Of a DNA stretch of 34,356 bases, positions 10,823 through 19,493 are shown piece by piece. The notes beneath the pieces were generated by a model. It was not told the DNA's origin. It did not search any database and saw only the letters and a list, made by a program, of their open reading frames with translations. The DNA comes from Anaerovorax odorimutans DSM 5092 (lineage in GTDB: Bacteria > Bacillota > Clostridia > Peptostreptococcales > Anaerovoracaceae), in assembly GCF_000426305.1 (NCBI RefSeq), contig NZ_AUFC01000029.1:1-34356 (forward strand). The letters are read 5' to 3'. A program made the position numbers and the translations under genes. The first letter of the stretch is position 1, and each line of letters starts with the position of its first letter.

Positions 10823-12547
10823 ATGTCACAAAATTATATGATTATTAACGGCGAAAAAGTGCCGTATACCGACGAAAGAAATATTTTAGAAGTAGTTAGA
10901 AAAGCCGGAATTGATCTTCCGACATTTTGTTACTACTCAGATCTATCTATTTACGGTGCTTGCAGAATGTGTATCGTAGAAGATAACAGAGGTGGAATTA
11001 TTACTTCTTGTTCAACTCCACCCAAAAATGGAATGGAAATTAAAACAAATACTCCAAAACTTCATAAACACAGAAAGCTTATTCTTAAGCTACTTCTTTC
11101 ATCACATTGCCGTGAATGTACTACTTGTTCAAAGAGTGGTGACTGCAGACTTCAAGATCTTGCAAGACGTTTTGGAATCCAACAAATTAAATTTGATAAA
11201 ACACAAAAAGCTTATAAGGATGAGTATACGATTGACCGTTCAAGTCCATCAATAACAAGAGACCCAAATAAGTGTATTCAATGTGGTGACTGCGTAAGAA
11301 TGTGCAGTGAGAATCAAAATGTAGGCGCAATTGACTTTGCACTTAGAGGCTATGAGTTAATGGTTTGTCCTGCGTTTGATGATCCTATTGCTGAAACAGA
11401 TTGTGTAAACTGTGGTCAATGTGCCGCTGTTTGTCCAACTGCTGCAATTGTTGTAAATAACCAGGTAGAAGAAGCTTGGAAAGCAATTTATGATAAAAAC
11501 AAGAGAGTTGTAGTTCAAATAGCTCCTGCTGTGAGAGTTGCTTTAGGTGAAGAATTTGATCTTCCTCCTGGAGAAAGTGTAATGCCTCTTATTGTTGCAG
11601 CTATGAGAAAAATAGGATTTGACGAAATCTATGATACATCTTTCAGTGCAGACTTAACAGTTATTGAAGAGTCAAATGAATTTTTAGAAAAACTTAAAAG
11701 CGGAGCAAAACTTCCATTGTTTACTTCCTGTTGTCCTGGCTGGATAAAATATGTGGAAAACAGACATCCTGATTTACTGCCGCAAATTTCAAGCTGTAAA
11801 TCTCCTATGGGAATGTTCAGTTCTGTATTTAAGGAATATGCTTCTAAGCCTGAAAATAAAATGGATGATCGCGAAACATTTGTTATCGCAATTATGCCTT
11901 GTACAGCTAAAAAATATGAAGCGTCTCGTGAAGAATTCAAGACAAATGGAAAAGTAGACGGAAAATACGATACTGATTTAGTACTGACTACACAAGAGCT
12001 TGCAAACATGATTTGGGAAGCTGGTGTTGAATTTAACGAATTAGTACCTGAAGCATCAGATATGCCGTTTGGTATGTACAGTGGTGCTGGCGTTATCTTC
12101 GGTGTTACCGGAGGTGTTACAGAAGCTGTAATTCGTAGACTAGTACCTACAAAAGATCATACAACATTTAACAATATTACGTACTCAGGAGTAAGAGGTC
12201 TTGAAGGGGTAAAAGTTTTCGAAATTCCTTATGGAGACAGAACTCTTAAGCTTGCTGTTGTAAGTGGATTAAAAAACACAGAAGAATTGATTCAAAAAGT
12301 AAAATCTGGAGAAGAACATTATGACTTTATTGAAGTTATGGCTTGCCCAACAGGATGTATCGGCGGAGGTGGTCAGCCTCAAAGTTCAAGGGAGACAAAA
12401 ACATTAAGAGCACAAGGCCTTTATTCAACAGATAAAATGACTAGAATTAAACATTCTGATGCAAATCCAATTATAGAACCAATTTATAAAGATATTATTA
12501 AAGATAAAGCTCATGAATTACTTCATGTTCATTATAACCATAAGTAA
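10823..12547 (+). CDS. hydA: [FeFe]-hydrogenase catalytic subunit
   Basis: This subunit reduces protons to H2 (or the reverse) at the H-cluster in the cytoplasm. The 574-residue chain shows a plant-type [2Fe-2S] domain (CYYSDLSIYGACRMC); the His-Cys3 [4Fe-4S] motif HCRECTTCSKSGDC near residue 94; a two-[4Fe-4S] ferredoxin domain (CIQCGDCVRMC near 151, CVNCGQCAAVCP near 193); and all three H-cluster motifs: TSCCPGW near 301, MPCTAKKYE near 357, and MACPTGCIGGGGQP near 505. All ligand cysteines look present. The start is ATG 10823, with a G-rich ribosome site about 12 nt upstream. It is last in hydCBA. Such trimeric enzymes often couple ferredoxin and NADH oxidation to H2 formation. No HydEFG maturases are in the window. 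Confidence 0.97.
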   Translation: MSQNYMIINGEKVPYTDERNILEVVRKAGIDLPTFCYYSDLSIYGACRMCIVEDNRGGIITSCSTPPKNGMEIKTNTPKLHKHRKLILKLLLSSHCRECTTCSKSGDCRLQDLARRFGIQQIKFDKTQKAYKDEYTIDRSSPSITRDPNKCIQCGDCVRMCSENQNVGAIDFALRGYELMVCPAFDDPIAETDCVNCGQCAAVCPTAAIVVNNQVEEAWKAIYDKNKRVVVQIAPAVRVALGEEFDLPPGESVMPLIVAAMRKIGFDEIYDTSFSADLTVIEESNEFLEKLKSGAKLPLFTSCCPGWIKYVENRHPDLLPQISSCKSPMGMFSSVFKEYASKPENKMDDRETFVIAIMPCTAKKYEASREEFKTNGKVDGKYDTDLVLTTQELANMIWEAGVEFNELVPEASDMPFGMYSGAGVIFGVTGGVTEAVIRRLVPTKDHTTFNNITYSGVRGLEGVKVFEIPYGDRTLKLAVVSGLKNTEELIQKVKSGEEHYDFIEVMACPTGCIGGGGQPQSSRETKTLRAQGLYSTDKMTRIKHSDANPIIEPIYKDIIKDKAHELLHVHYNHK

Positions 12548-12566
12548 AACAAGCACTTAACGTTTT

Positions 12567-12611
12567 AAGAAATAGGAGGTAGATTTAAAATCTATCTCTT
12601 ATTTCTTTTTT
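12567..12611 (+). terminator. Intrinsic terminator of hydCBA
   Basis: An 18-bp stem with two G-U pairs (12567-12584 against 12590-12607) and a 5-nt loop ends in six T. It lies 20 bp after the hydA stop. Confidence 0.88.
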
Positions 12612-12691
12612 ATCATTTTTTATATTTGTGTTACAAAGAATAATTCATAGTAGAAAAGACTATTAAGTATTCTTATATTTACTTTACCACA

Positions 12692-12870
12692 TTATAAGAT
12701 CTTAGTTAAATCGTCTTTAATCATCTTAAACCATAAATTGAAAATCCCATTCCTATTACAAATAAAAGCATTTTTACCATTTTACCTAAGGTATAATTTT
12801 CAAAAGTTAAAAAATCATAAAAAGTAGAAGCTTTTAATTTTATTACTCTTTCAGTTTGAGTTAATTTGCA
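12692..12870 (-). pseudogene. Remnant of a small membrane-protein gene
   Basis: The minus strand is open from about 12870 to a TGA near 12720. It reads as protein (TFYDFLTFENYTLGKMVKM, then the hydrophobic LLFVIGMGFSIYGLR). One base later, another frame continues with MIKDDLTKIL and stops at 12692. Restoring one base would join them into a short protein with one membrane helix and a charged tail. No start codon with a ribosome site precedes it. I do not recognise the family. The rest of 12612-12953 holds no other gene that I can see. Confidence 0.35.
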
Positions 12871-12953
12871 TTAAAAAGGAGCTGTGTACTAATCCCTTAG
12901 CACTACAACCCCACATGCTTGTAAATTTCAATAAAAATATAGTAGACTAGAAA

Positions 12954-13259
12954 TTATTCTTCTGCTGTTATTTTTTCAAATTCATCTACAACCTTTTTAA
13001 ATTCTTCATCGTCATCAATATCAACTAATTCAAATTCATCTTCTCCTACTTCTTTATAGCCATAAATGTAAACATCGTCTGAATCATCATCAGGAATTAA
13101 TGCAATATATTCTTTACCCTCAAAATCAAAGACACCCATGATTTCACATTCAACTTCCTGTCCATCATCAAATTCTAAAGTAAGAAAATCTGCATCTTCT
13201 TCTGAACAATCACATTCATCATTACAACCGCATGGATTGCATTTTTCTTTATCAGTCAT
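12954..13259 (-). CDS. DUF1292 family acidic protein
   Basis: The 101-residue protein is strongly acidic. Its core (FLTLEFDDGQEVECEIMGVF, then EYIALIPDDD and DVYIYGYKE) matches the DUF1292/YrzB family of Firmicutes, whose function is unknown. An N-terminal extension with five cysteines (CNPCGCNDECDC) precedes the core and might bind metal; that is inference. GGAGG lies upstream of ATG 13259 with good spacing. It follows uvrC in the direction of transcription (uvrC ends at 13326), so the two may share a transcript. In many Firmicutes DUF1292 genes sit near the yrrK/mtaB region, but not here. Confidence 0.85.
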   Translation of the reverse strand: MTDKEKCNPCGCNDECDCSEEDADFLTLEFDDGQEVECEIMGVFDFEGKEYIALIPDDDSDDVYIYGYKEVGEDEFELVDIDDDEEFKKVVDEFEKITAEE

Positions 13260-13325
13260 AATATTAATCCTCCATTATTTTCTAAATTCTTTGTATGACT
13301 ACTATACCACTATACTGCTCAATTA

Positions 13326-15185
13326 TCAATGGAAATATTCGTGAACTTTCTTAGCTGACAGCTTTGTCATAGTTGGAACTTCTTCTAAAGCTTCTATGCT
13401 CGCTTCTTTTATTGTTTCTATACTTCCAAAATACCTTAAAAGTTCATTACGCCTTTTTTCCCCAATACCTTCTATTTTATCTAATTCTGATATACGAATT
13501 GATTTGTTTCTCAATCCTTGATGATATTCTATGGCAAATCTATGAACTTCATCTTGAATGATAGTGAAATATTTAAAAAGAATATTGTTGCCTTTTAAAT
13601 CAATTTCCTTATCATTATATATTAATCCTCTTGTTCTGTGTTTATCATCCTTAACCATACCGGCAACAGGGATATTTATTTTTAAAGCATCTAAAGTTTG
13701 CTTTGCTACAGAAACTTGCGCTTTACCACCATCCATAAGGATCAAATCCGGCATTTTGCTAAACCCTTTATCCCCTAAAAGACTCCTCTTAAATCTTCTG
13801 TAAAGTATTTCTTGTAAGCTTCCATAATCATTTGGGCCTTCTACAGTTCTAATCTTAAACCTGCGATAATCCTTTTTGATAGGTTTATTTCCTTCAAACA
13901 CTACCATAGCACCAACTGAGTCAACACCATTTGTATTAGATATATCATATGCCTCTATCCGGATATGCTTTCTGTTTACAATATTATTTTTATATTCTTC
14001 ATGGCAGATTTGCAGCACATCTCCAAAGATATGATAAAGTTCAGAATTTAAAGACATCTCTTTTTCTTTTTCTCGATTTGCTTTTTCATCTAAAGTCTTA
14101 GTCATTTCAATTACATCTCTCTTAGCCATATCTAAAAGTGCTTTTTTATCACCTTTCTGTGGAATTATAATTTTTACCGCGCTACCTCGAATTTCAGAAA
14201 GAAATTGTTCTAATAATTCTGTTTCTTCTAAATAGCTCTCAACAATAATTTCCTTGGGTATCATTGAATTTTCTGTATAGTACTGTTTAATAAACTCCGA
14301 TACTATATATGGCTTAGGATCCTCAGGATTTGTCTGTAAATGATAACTTTCCCTCCCACTGAGTTTTCCCTGCTTTATGAAAAACATAACAATATGGGCT
14401 TCTTTTTGACCTCTCACCGCTAATATTATATCTATATCTCCTACATTTAAAAGTGTAATCCTTTGCTTTTCACTTATTGCTTTTACAGCTAAAATATAAT
14501 CTCTGAATTCTGCGGCTTTTTCAAATTCCAATTTTTCTGAAGCCTTAATCATTTTATCATTTAGATAGTCTAAAATAGGTTTATTCTTTCCGTTTAAAAA
14601 TTCCATTACATGTTCAATTGCTCTTTTGTATTCTTCTTCACTAACCTTTCCCGCACAAATACCCTTGCATTGATTTATATGATAATTTAAACAAGGCTTA
14701 AAATCATTTGTGAATTTTACAGTTGAACATCGTTTTAATTCATATATTCTGTTTAATAAATCAATAATGTTATTTACAGCGGAAACATCTGTATATGGGC
14801 CAAAATATTTACATCCATCATGATAGATTTTCCTTGTTTTAATAATTCTTGGCCACTTTTCATTAGTTGTTAATTTAATGTAAGGAAAAGTCTTATCATC
14901 TCTTAGTAGTATATTATACTTAGGCATATATTTTTTAATTAAATTACATTCTAAAATTAAAGCCTCCATCTCAGTGTTTGTGGTAATATATTCAAACTCT
15001 TCAATATGAGATACCATAGCTAAAACTTTAGCATCTTTATTTTTAGATGATTGAAAATACTGACGAACTCTGTTTTTTAATGAAACGGCTTTTCCCACGT
15101 AAATAATCTGGCCTGATGCATCTTTATGTAAATAGACACCCGGCTTATCAGGTAATTTTTTTAGATTTTCTTTTATATCAAACAT
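13326..15185 (-). CDS. uvrC: UvrABC excinuclease subunit C
   Basis: UvrC makes both incisions in nucleotide excision repair. The product is 619 residues, the usual length. The N-terminal GIY-YIG nuclease has PGVYLHKDASGQIIYVGKA (about 14-33). A UVR/UvrB-binding motif follows near 215-235 (EFEKAAEFRDYI). The C-terminal RNase H-like nuclease has AYDISNTNGVDSVGAM, DLILMDGGKAQ and DEVHRFAIEYH, supplying the catalytic Asp-Asp-His. Helix-hairpin-helix motifs close the protein (IEGIGEKRRNELLRYFGS). I place the start at ATG 15185 (MFDIKENL) because AGGAAG is just upstream and homologues begin there; the frame is open further upstream, inside the previous gene. The start overlaps the preceding gene's end by 8 nt, which suggests translational coupling. 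Confidence 0.96.
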   Translation of the reverse strand: MFDIKENLKKLPDKPGVYLHKDASGQIIYVGKAVSLKNRVRQYFQSSKNKDAKVLAMVSHIEEFEYITTNTEMEALILECNLIKKYMPKYNILLRDDKTFPYIKLTTNEKWPRIIKTRKIYHDGCKYFGPYTDVSAVNNIIDLLNRIYELKRCSTVKFTNDFKPCLNYHINQCKGICAGKVSEEEYKRAIEHVMEFLNGKNKPILDYLNDKMIKASEKLEFEKAAEFRDYILAVKAISEKQRITLLNVGDIDIILAVRGQKEAHIVMFFIKQGKLSGRESYHLQTNPEDPKPYIVSEFIKQYYTENSMIPKEIIVESYLEETELLEQFLSEIRGSAVKIIIPQKGDKKALLDMAKRDVIEMTKTLDEKANREKEKEMSLNSELYHIFGDVLQICHEEYKNNIVNRKHIRIEAYDISNTNGVDSVGAMVVFEGNKPIKKDYRRFKIRTVEGPNDYGSLQEILYRRFKRSLLGDKGFSKMPDLILMDGGKAQVSVAKQTLDALKINIPVAGMVKDDKHRTRGLIYNDKEIDLKGNNILFKYFTIIQDEVHRFAIEYHQGLRNKSIRISELDKIEGIGEKRRNELLRYFGSIETIKEASIEALEEVPTMTKLSAKKVHEYFH

Positions 15186-15882
15186 TTTTCTTCCTACAAT
15201 ATTCGCAATTGCCAATTGCTTTACAATATGCACAGTTATCCTCAGGTAAAGAGATATCTTCATTTGATATCATATAGAATCCTGAACAAGATTTTTCCGG
15301 ATTCATCATACCTGCTTCCGAGATCTTCAGGTTTAAATATTCATGATTTAATAAATTATATAATTTTTTCGTATCTCTTACATTAATACCAAAATATCCC
15401 GGACCAAAAGGTTCAGATACATAACAATGCTGATCTTTTTTATTATTAAAAATTTTAATTAATTCTGCCTTTAATACATCATGTGCAGCTTCAACATAAG
15501 CACTGCCCCATGCATCAATATAATATTGTTCAAGAAGTTTCATATCTTGTGTTTTTTTTAAATCTCCGATTGTAAGGAGGTAAATCAATATTCCGTTTAC
15601 TTTGAATTGATTAAAATAGTTAAATATTCCTCCTTCGAAGGTGTTGCCCTCTAAGACCATAGGATAACATTCTCCATCAATATTATAATAAGAACAAATT
15701 ACTTTTGGCTCTATATTCTTTAATACATGTTCTTGTGCGTTTCTAATAGATTTCAGGAAAGCTTCTTTTTGCTCTCCTTCTATAGAGTCGGCACAAATTC
15801 TGTTGAAATATTTAGATCCTAACTCTTTTATTTCATCTTTATCGATTACAATAAGCTTATTTTTCATACTATTTATGTCCAT
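15178..15882 (-). CDS. MetH activation-domain-like protein with C-terminal Cys motif
   Basis: The 234-residue protein resembles the reactivation (AdoMet-binding) domain of cobalamin-dependent methionine synthase, here as a free-standing protein. FGPGYFGINV near 153 and the MMNPEKSCSGFYMI segment near 192 match the domain's conserved GPGYP and P-x-KSVSG features. The C-terminus adds CAYCKAIGNCEYC, a four-cysteine motif not found in MetH that could hold a metal or an iron-sulfur cluster. Such proteins occur in anaerobes beside corrinoid proteins and may reactivate them, but no corrinoid protein is encoded nearby. It overlaps both neighbours (uvrC by 8 nt, the PPOX gene by 14 nt). ATG 15867 is an alternative start. 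Confidence 0.75.
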   Translation of the reverse strand: MDINSMKNKLIVIDKDEIKELGSKYFNRICADSIEGEQKEAFLKSIRNAQEHVLKNIEPKVICSYYNIDGECYPMVLEGNTFEGGIFNYFNQFKVNGILIYLLTIGDLKKTQDMKLLEQYYIDAWGSAYVEAAHDVLKAELIKIFNNKKDQHCYVSEPFGPGYFGINVRDTKKLYNLLNHEYLNLKISEAGMMNPEKSCSGFYMISNEDISLPEDNCAYCKAIGNCEYCRKKNV

Positions 15883-16369
15883 TCCATTTTTTCCCTGTCA
15901 TACTATCAATATTAACTTTTATAATATAACTGCCTTTTATCTTTTTAGGTACATAAGGGCCATCTCCATTTACAGTAGGCTTATGAATATAATCTGCAGG
16001 TGCCATCTTTCCAACGAATAAATCATACACTGAAATCTTATCTTCATCATTTTCAAGAAGCTCTGCTTTTCCAAAACCTATAACACTTTCAAATTGGAAC
16101 CCCCAATCACAGGGCATACCTGCATTCTTAATAATATCAGATGATGAATTTTGGACTTCAAAGCAAACTTCATTATTAACTCTTAAAATGTCTAACTTTT
16201 GCCCTACATCAGCACAATGGAAATATAAACAATTATCATTATACACATAGATCATTGGAATAACATAAGGTTTATTATCAGAACACATTGCAAGGTGACA
16301 TACAAAGCTCTTTTTTAGAATTTCTATAATTTCATTTTCGTCTTTTATTTCTCTATCTCTTCTTCTCAT
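15869..16369 (-). CDS. Pyridoxamine 5'-phosphate oxidase-related (NimA-like) flavoprotein
   Basis: The 166-residue protein begins MRRRDREI and contains CHLAMCSDNKPYVIPMIYVY, the typical start of the split-barrel FMN-binding PPOX superfamily near the NimA 5-nitroimidazole reductase branch. FHCADVGQKLDIL and CFEVQ follow as in the family. It most likely binds FMN or a related flavin; the substrate is unknown, and resistance to nitroimidazoles should not be assumed. It sits 21 bp after malQ and overlaps the next gene by 14 nt, so it is probably in one operon running malQ-PPOX-MetH-like-uvrC. Confidence 0.85.
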   Translation of the reverse strand: MRRRDREIKDENEIIEILKKSFVCHLAMCSDNKPYVIPMIYVYNDNCLYFHCADVGQKLDILRVNNEVCFEVQNSSSDIIKNAGMPCDWGFQFESVIGFGKAELLENDEDKISVYDLFVGKMAPADYIHKPTVNGDGPYVPKKIKGSYIIKVNIDSMTGKKWNGHK

Positions 16370-16390
16370 TTATAGTACCTCTTTCATTTT

Positions 16391-17890
16391 TTATCTTTCA
16401 TATAGCTCCGTTATTTCTTTTAATTTTTCAATTAATTCTTTTGATATTGAATTTGGCTTCATACGCCATTTCCAATTTTGACCGCCTAACGTTGATGGTA
16501 TATTCATTCTAGCTTCCGAGCCAAGACCTAGTATATCCTGCATAGGTACAATAGCTAGATTTGCATTAGACGAAAAAATACCACGTATAAACCCCCAATT
16601 ATACCCTTCTTTTATATCTAACTTTAAATAATTAGCTGCTCTTTTCTTACTTTCTTCTGATGTATGTTCAAACCACCCTATTATTGTATCATTATCATGG
16701 GTCCCTGTATATGCCACACAATTTTTTTCATAATTATGAGGCAAATGATTATTGCCTTTACCCGAATCAAATGCAAAAGCTAAAACTCTCATACCAGGAA
16801 ATCCGCTTTGCTTTAGCAGCTCTTTGACACCATCTGTCATAAAACCTAAATCCTCTGCTATTATATTAACATTTCCGAGAGAGGATTTAATTATATTAAT
16901 AAAATCTATATCGGGTCCTTTCCTCCATGATCCTAAGGTTGCAGAATAATTGTAAGGAATTTCCCAATAGCTTTCCAATCCTCTAAAATGATCCAGTCTA
17001 ATCCAGTCATAAATTTTTAAAGAGTGCTCTATTCTTGAAATCCACCATACATAGTTTAAATCCTTATTAACGTCCCAGTTATAAACAGGATTGCCCCAAT
17101 ATTGACCTTCTGAAGAGAAATAATCTGGCGGACATCCCGCAACAAAAGACGGATCTAAATTATTATCAAATTTAAAAATTCCTGTTTGGGAATTCACCCA
17201 ACAATCAGCACTGTCACCAGCTGCGTAAATGGGGATATCTCCTATAATTTGAATATCTTGTTGATTAATGTAGTTTTTTAAGGCTTTCCATTGTTTATTA
17301 GCGATAAACTGGATAAATTGGAAATACTGAATTTCTTCTGTATATTTTTCTTTATAATAACAAATCGCATTTTGCTTTCTAAACTTAATATCTTTATCCC
17401 ATTCATTCCATTGTATACCATTAAAATGTAACTTTAATGCCATAAAAAGTGAATAATCATCAAGCCAAAAACTATTTATTTTTATAAAATCTAAAAATTG
17501 TTTTTTTAAAGAATTAAAATAAAATGAATTTTCTTTTATTTTTTTAAAGGCTTTTCTTAATACTTTTTCTTTATTTATATATATTTTTTTAAAATCTATA
17601 CAGTAATCATCTTGGCCAAAATCATAATTATCATAATCACTTTTTTCTAATAAACCATCTTCTCTTAATAATTCAAAATCAATGAAATATGGATTTAAAG
17701 CAAATGCAGATGGAGATTGATAAGGTGAATCCCCAAAGCTTGTGGCTCCTAAAGGTAATATTTGCCAAAAATGTTGCCTAGAATCTTTTAAAAAATCAGT
17801 AAAATCATATGCACATTTTCCAAAGGTACCAATTCCATATGGCCCAGGTAACGAACTTATATGCAATAGAATTCCAGAACATCTTTCCAT
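16391..17890 (-). CDS. malQ: 4-alpha-glucanotransferase (amylomaltase)
   Basis: MalQ moves alpha-1,4-glucan segments between maltodextrins in the cytoplasm. The 499-residue GH77 protein opens with RCSGILLHISSLPGPYGIG and has SFGDSPYQSPSAFA near 50. Catalytic landmarks are IRLDHFRG (nucleophile Asp), IIAEDLG (acid-base Glu) and YTGTHDNDT (third acidic residue). The start has AGGAG 8 nt upstream. No glycogen phosphorylase or maltose transporter is nearby, so it may serve storage glycogen or imported dextrins. It leads a closely spaced minus-strand gene set. Confidence 0.96.
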   Translation of the reverse strand: MERCSGILLHISSLPGPYGIGTFGKCAYDFTDFLKDSRQHFWQILPLGATSFGDSPYQSPSAFALNPYFIDFELLREDGLLEKSDYDNYDFGQDDYCIDFKKIYINKEKVLRKAFKKIKENSFYFNSLKKQFLDFIKINSFWLDDYSLFMALKLHFNGIQWNEWDKDIKFRKQNAICYYKEKYTEEIQYFQFIQFIANKQWKALKNYINQQDIQIIGDIPIYAAGDSADCWVNSQTGIFKFDNNLDPSFVAGCPPDYFSSEGQYWGNPVYNWDVNKDLNYVWWISRIEHSLKIYDWIRLDHFRGLESYWEIPYNYSATLGSWRKGPDIDFINIIKSSLGNVNIIAEDLGFMTDGVKELLKQSGFPGMRVLAFAFDSGKGNNHLPHNYEKNCVAYTGTHDNDTIIGWFEHTSEESKKRAANYLKLDIKEGYNWGFIRGIFSSNANLAIVPMQDILGLGSEARMNIPSTLGGQNWKWRMKPNSISKELIEKLKEITELYER

Positions 17891-17935
17891 TTTGCTTTCT
17901 CCTTAAATTTTAACCATATTACTTTATAACATTAT

Positions 17936-18014
17936 ATTATAGCCATACCTAAAGAGGGAATAGAAAATACTAAATATAATATGATTCCTACGAATCATAT
18001 CTAACGGCTATAAT
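17936..18014. repeat. Two-tier inverted repeat between malQ and the carboxypeptidase gene
   Basis: ATTATAGCC (17936-17944) is the exact reverse complement of GGCTATAAT (18006-18014). Nested between them, ATATGATTC (17979-17987) pairs perfectly with GAATCATAT (17992-18000) around a 4-nt loop. On the minus strand this lies after the carboxypeptidase terminator and before malQ, and the outer arm supplies a TATAAT near 17940 that could be the malQ -10. It may be a malQ control region. Confidence 0.45.
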
Positions 18015-18019
18015 AAAAT

Positions 18020-18064
18020 AACTGCACTTCTAAAGAATATTTTTTCTAAAGTTTGAAGTGCAGT
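18020..18064 (-). terminator. Terminator of the apgM-carboxypeptidase transcript
   Basis: AACTGCACTTC (18020-18030) pairs perfectly with GAAGTGCAGTT (18054-18064) around a 23-nt loop. On the minus strand it starts 17 bp after the stop codon and is followed by UAUUUUAUUAU, a moderate U-run. Confidence 0.65.
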
Positions 18065-18080
18065 TTATTTTTACATAATA

Positions 18081-19481
18081 TTATTTAAAATTATCTAATT
18101 TATTATACTTATTAAAAGGGTTTTCTCTTTTATCATATTCCATAGACCATTCTTTCCAAGCATTTTCTTTTTTTAATCTGGTTTTTTCTATCAGTTCAGC
18201 TCTTTTTTGTTTTTTTATTTTCAATCTTCTACGCTTTATTGAAACATATGCAATTAATAAAATAATAAAAATCAGAAAAATAGCTTGCAAAATAAAGAAT
18301 ATTTTTTTAGCTAATGCATCACTTATACCTATATTAGAAAGAATTCTTCCTTCCGGTACTTTTGAATTTGCGACAGCATCCGCTTTTCCTACAAGTTTGT
18401 CACCTTCATAAATTTCTACAATACCAACTTTTTGTCCTTTTGATATAGGCGCGGTTACCTTTTCGTCAAGAATAATCTTTTTATTTACAATCTTCTCAGA
18501 GGCTTCTATTGGTATAGTTACATATGCATCCTGAGCTAATACTACATCAACTTTGGAATCTGCACCTTTTTTTACCTTTACTTCTCCTAAAGCAGTGCCT
18601 TTTTCCATAGCTTTAGTACTTTTATAATTACCAAATCCATAATCTAAAAGTGCGATACTATCTCCAAATCTATTTGTTGAATGTAATACTACGCTAATTA
18701 ATTCTGTATCTCCTCTTTTGGCCGAGGAAACTAAACATCCTCCTGCTTCGGGAGTATATCCGGTTTTAATTCCTGTAGCTCCATCATATTTAGCGGGCCT
18801 AATTGTTCCATTTACATTAACCTTAGTTATTTCATCATAAATCAGCCTGTTTGGATTATATAAATATCTTGTATCTTGTTTATTTGTTGCGGGAATTATA
18901 TATCGATAAGTTAACACTATTTCCCTAAATACTTTATTCTGCATAGCATATTTAGCTATCATGGCTAAATCATATGCAGTACTTACATGTTCATCCTCAT
19001 ATAATCCGTTAGGATTTACAAAATTTGAATTTTTAGCTCCTAGCTCTTTTGCTCTCTTGTTCATCATTTTCGCAAAATCAGGAATATTTCCGGCAACCTC
19101 CTTTGCAAGAGCTACAGCAGCATCATTAGCTGATTCTATAAGCATAGCCTTTAATACCTGTTCTGTTAAAATCTCTTCACCTTCTAAAAGATAAATTCTG
19201 GCACCTTCCGTATAAGGTGTATCTTCATCAATTACCATGGTCTTTGATAAATCTAAATTTTCAAGAGCAAGAATACTCGTTATGATTTTTGTAGTACTTG
19301 CAGGATACATTTTTTCATTCATATTTTTATCATAAAGTACTTGTCCTGTATTAGCATCAATTAATACTGCTGCTTGCGCATCAATTGTAGGTTCTTCAGT
19401 AGCCGCATAAACAGTTTCTTCATTAACAAAAATATTTATTAAAATAAGTGATAAAATCAATATTGAAAAAAAATTCTTCAT
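18081..19481 (-). CDS. D-alanyl-D-alanine carboxypeptidase, PBP5/DacF-like (S11)
   Basis: The enzyme trims the terminal D-Ala of peptidoglycan stem peptides outside the membrane. The 466-residue chain begins with a signal peptide (hydrophobic to about residue 26, ending near VYA). The three S11 active-site motifs are present: PASTTKI (SxxK) near 61, SANDAA (SxN) near 119 and KTGYTPEAG (KTG) near 236. A PBP5-type C-terminal beta domain follows (about 300-385). Unlike E. coli PBP5, which ends in an amphipathic anchor, it has a transmembrane segment (FFILQAIFLIFIILLIAYV) and a basic, about 50-residue tail. AGGAG precedes the ATG. It lies 12 bp after apgM, so the two are probably cotranscribed. 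DacF and DacB paralogues cannot be told apart here. Confidence 0.92.
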   Translation of the reverse strand: MKNFFSILILSLILINIFVNEETVYAATEEPTIDAQAAVLIDANTGQVLYDKNMNEKMYPASTTKIITSILALENLDLSKTMVIDEDTPYTEGARIYLLEGEEILTEQVLKAMLIESANDAAVALAKEVAGNIPDFAKMMNKRAKELGAKNSNFVNPNGLYEDEHVSTAYDLAMIAKYAMQNKVFREIVLTYRYIIPATNKQDTRYLYNPNRLIYDEITKVNVNGTIRPAKYDGATGIKTGYTPEAGGCLVSSAKRGDTELISVVLHSTNRFGDSIALLDYGFGNYKSTKAMEKGTALGEVKVKKGADSKVDVVLAQDAYVTIPIEASEKIVNKKIILDEKVTAPISKGQKVGIVEIYEGDKLVGKADAVANSKVPEGRILSNIGISDALAKKIFFILQAIFLIFIILLIAYVSIKRRRLKIKKQKRAELIEKTRLKKENAWKEWSMEYDKRENPFNKYNKLDNFK

Positions 19482-19493
19482 AATTCTCCTATT

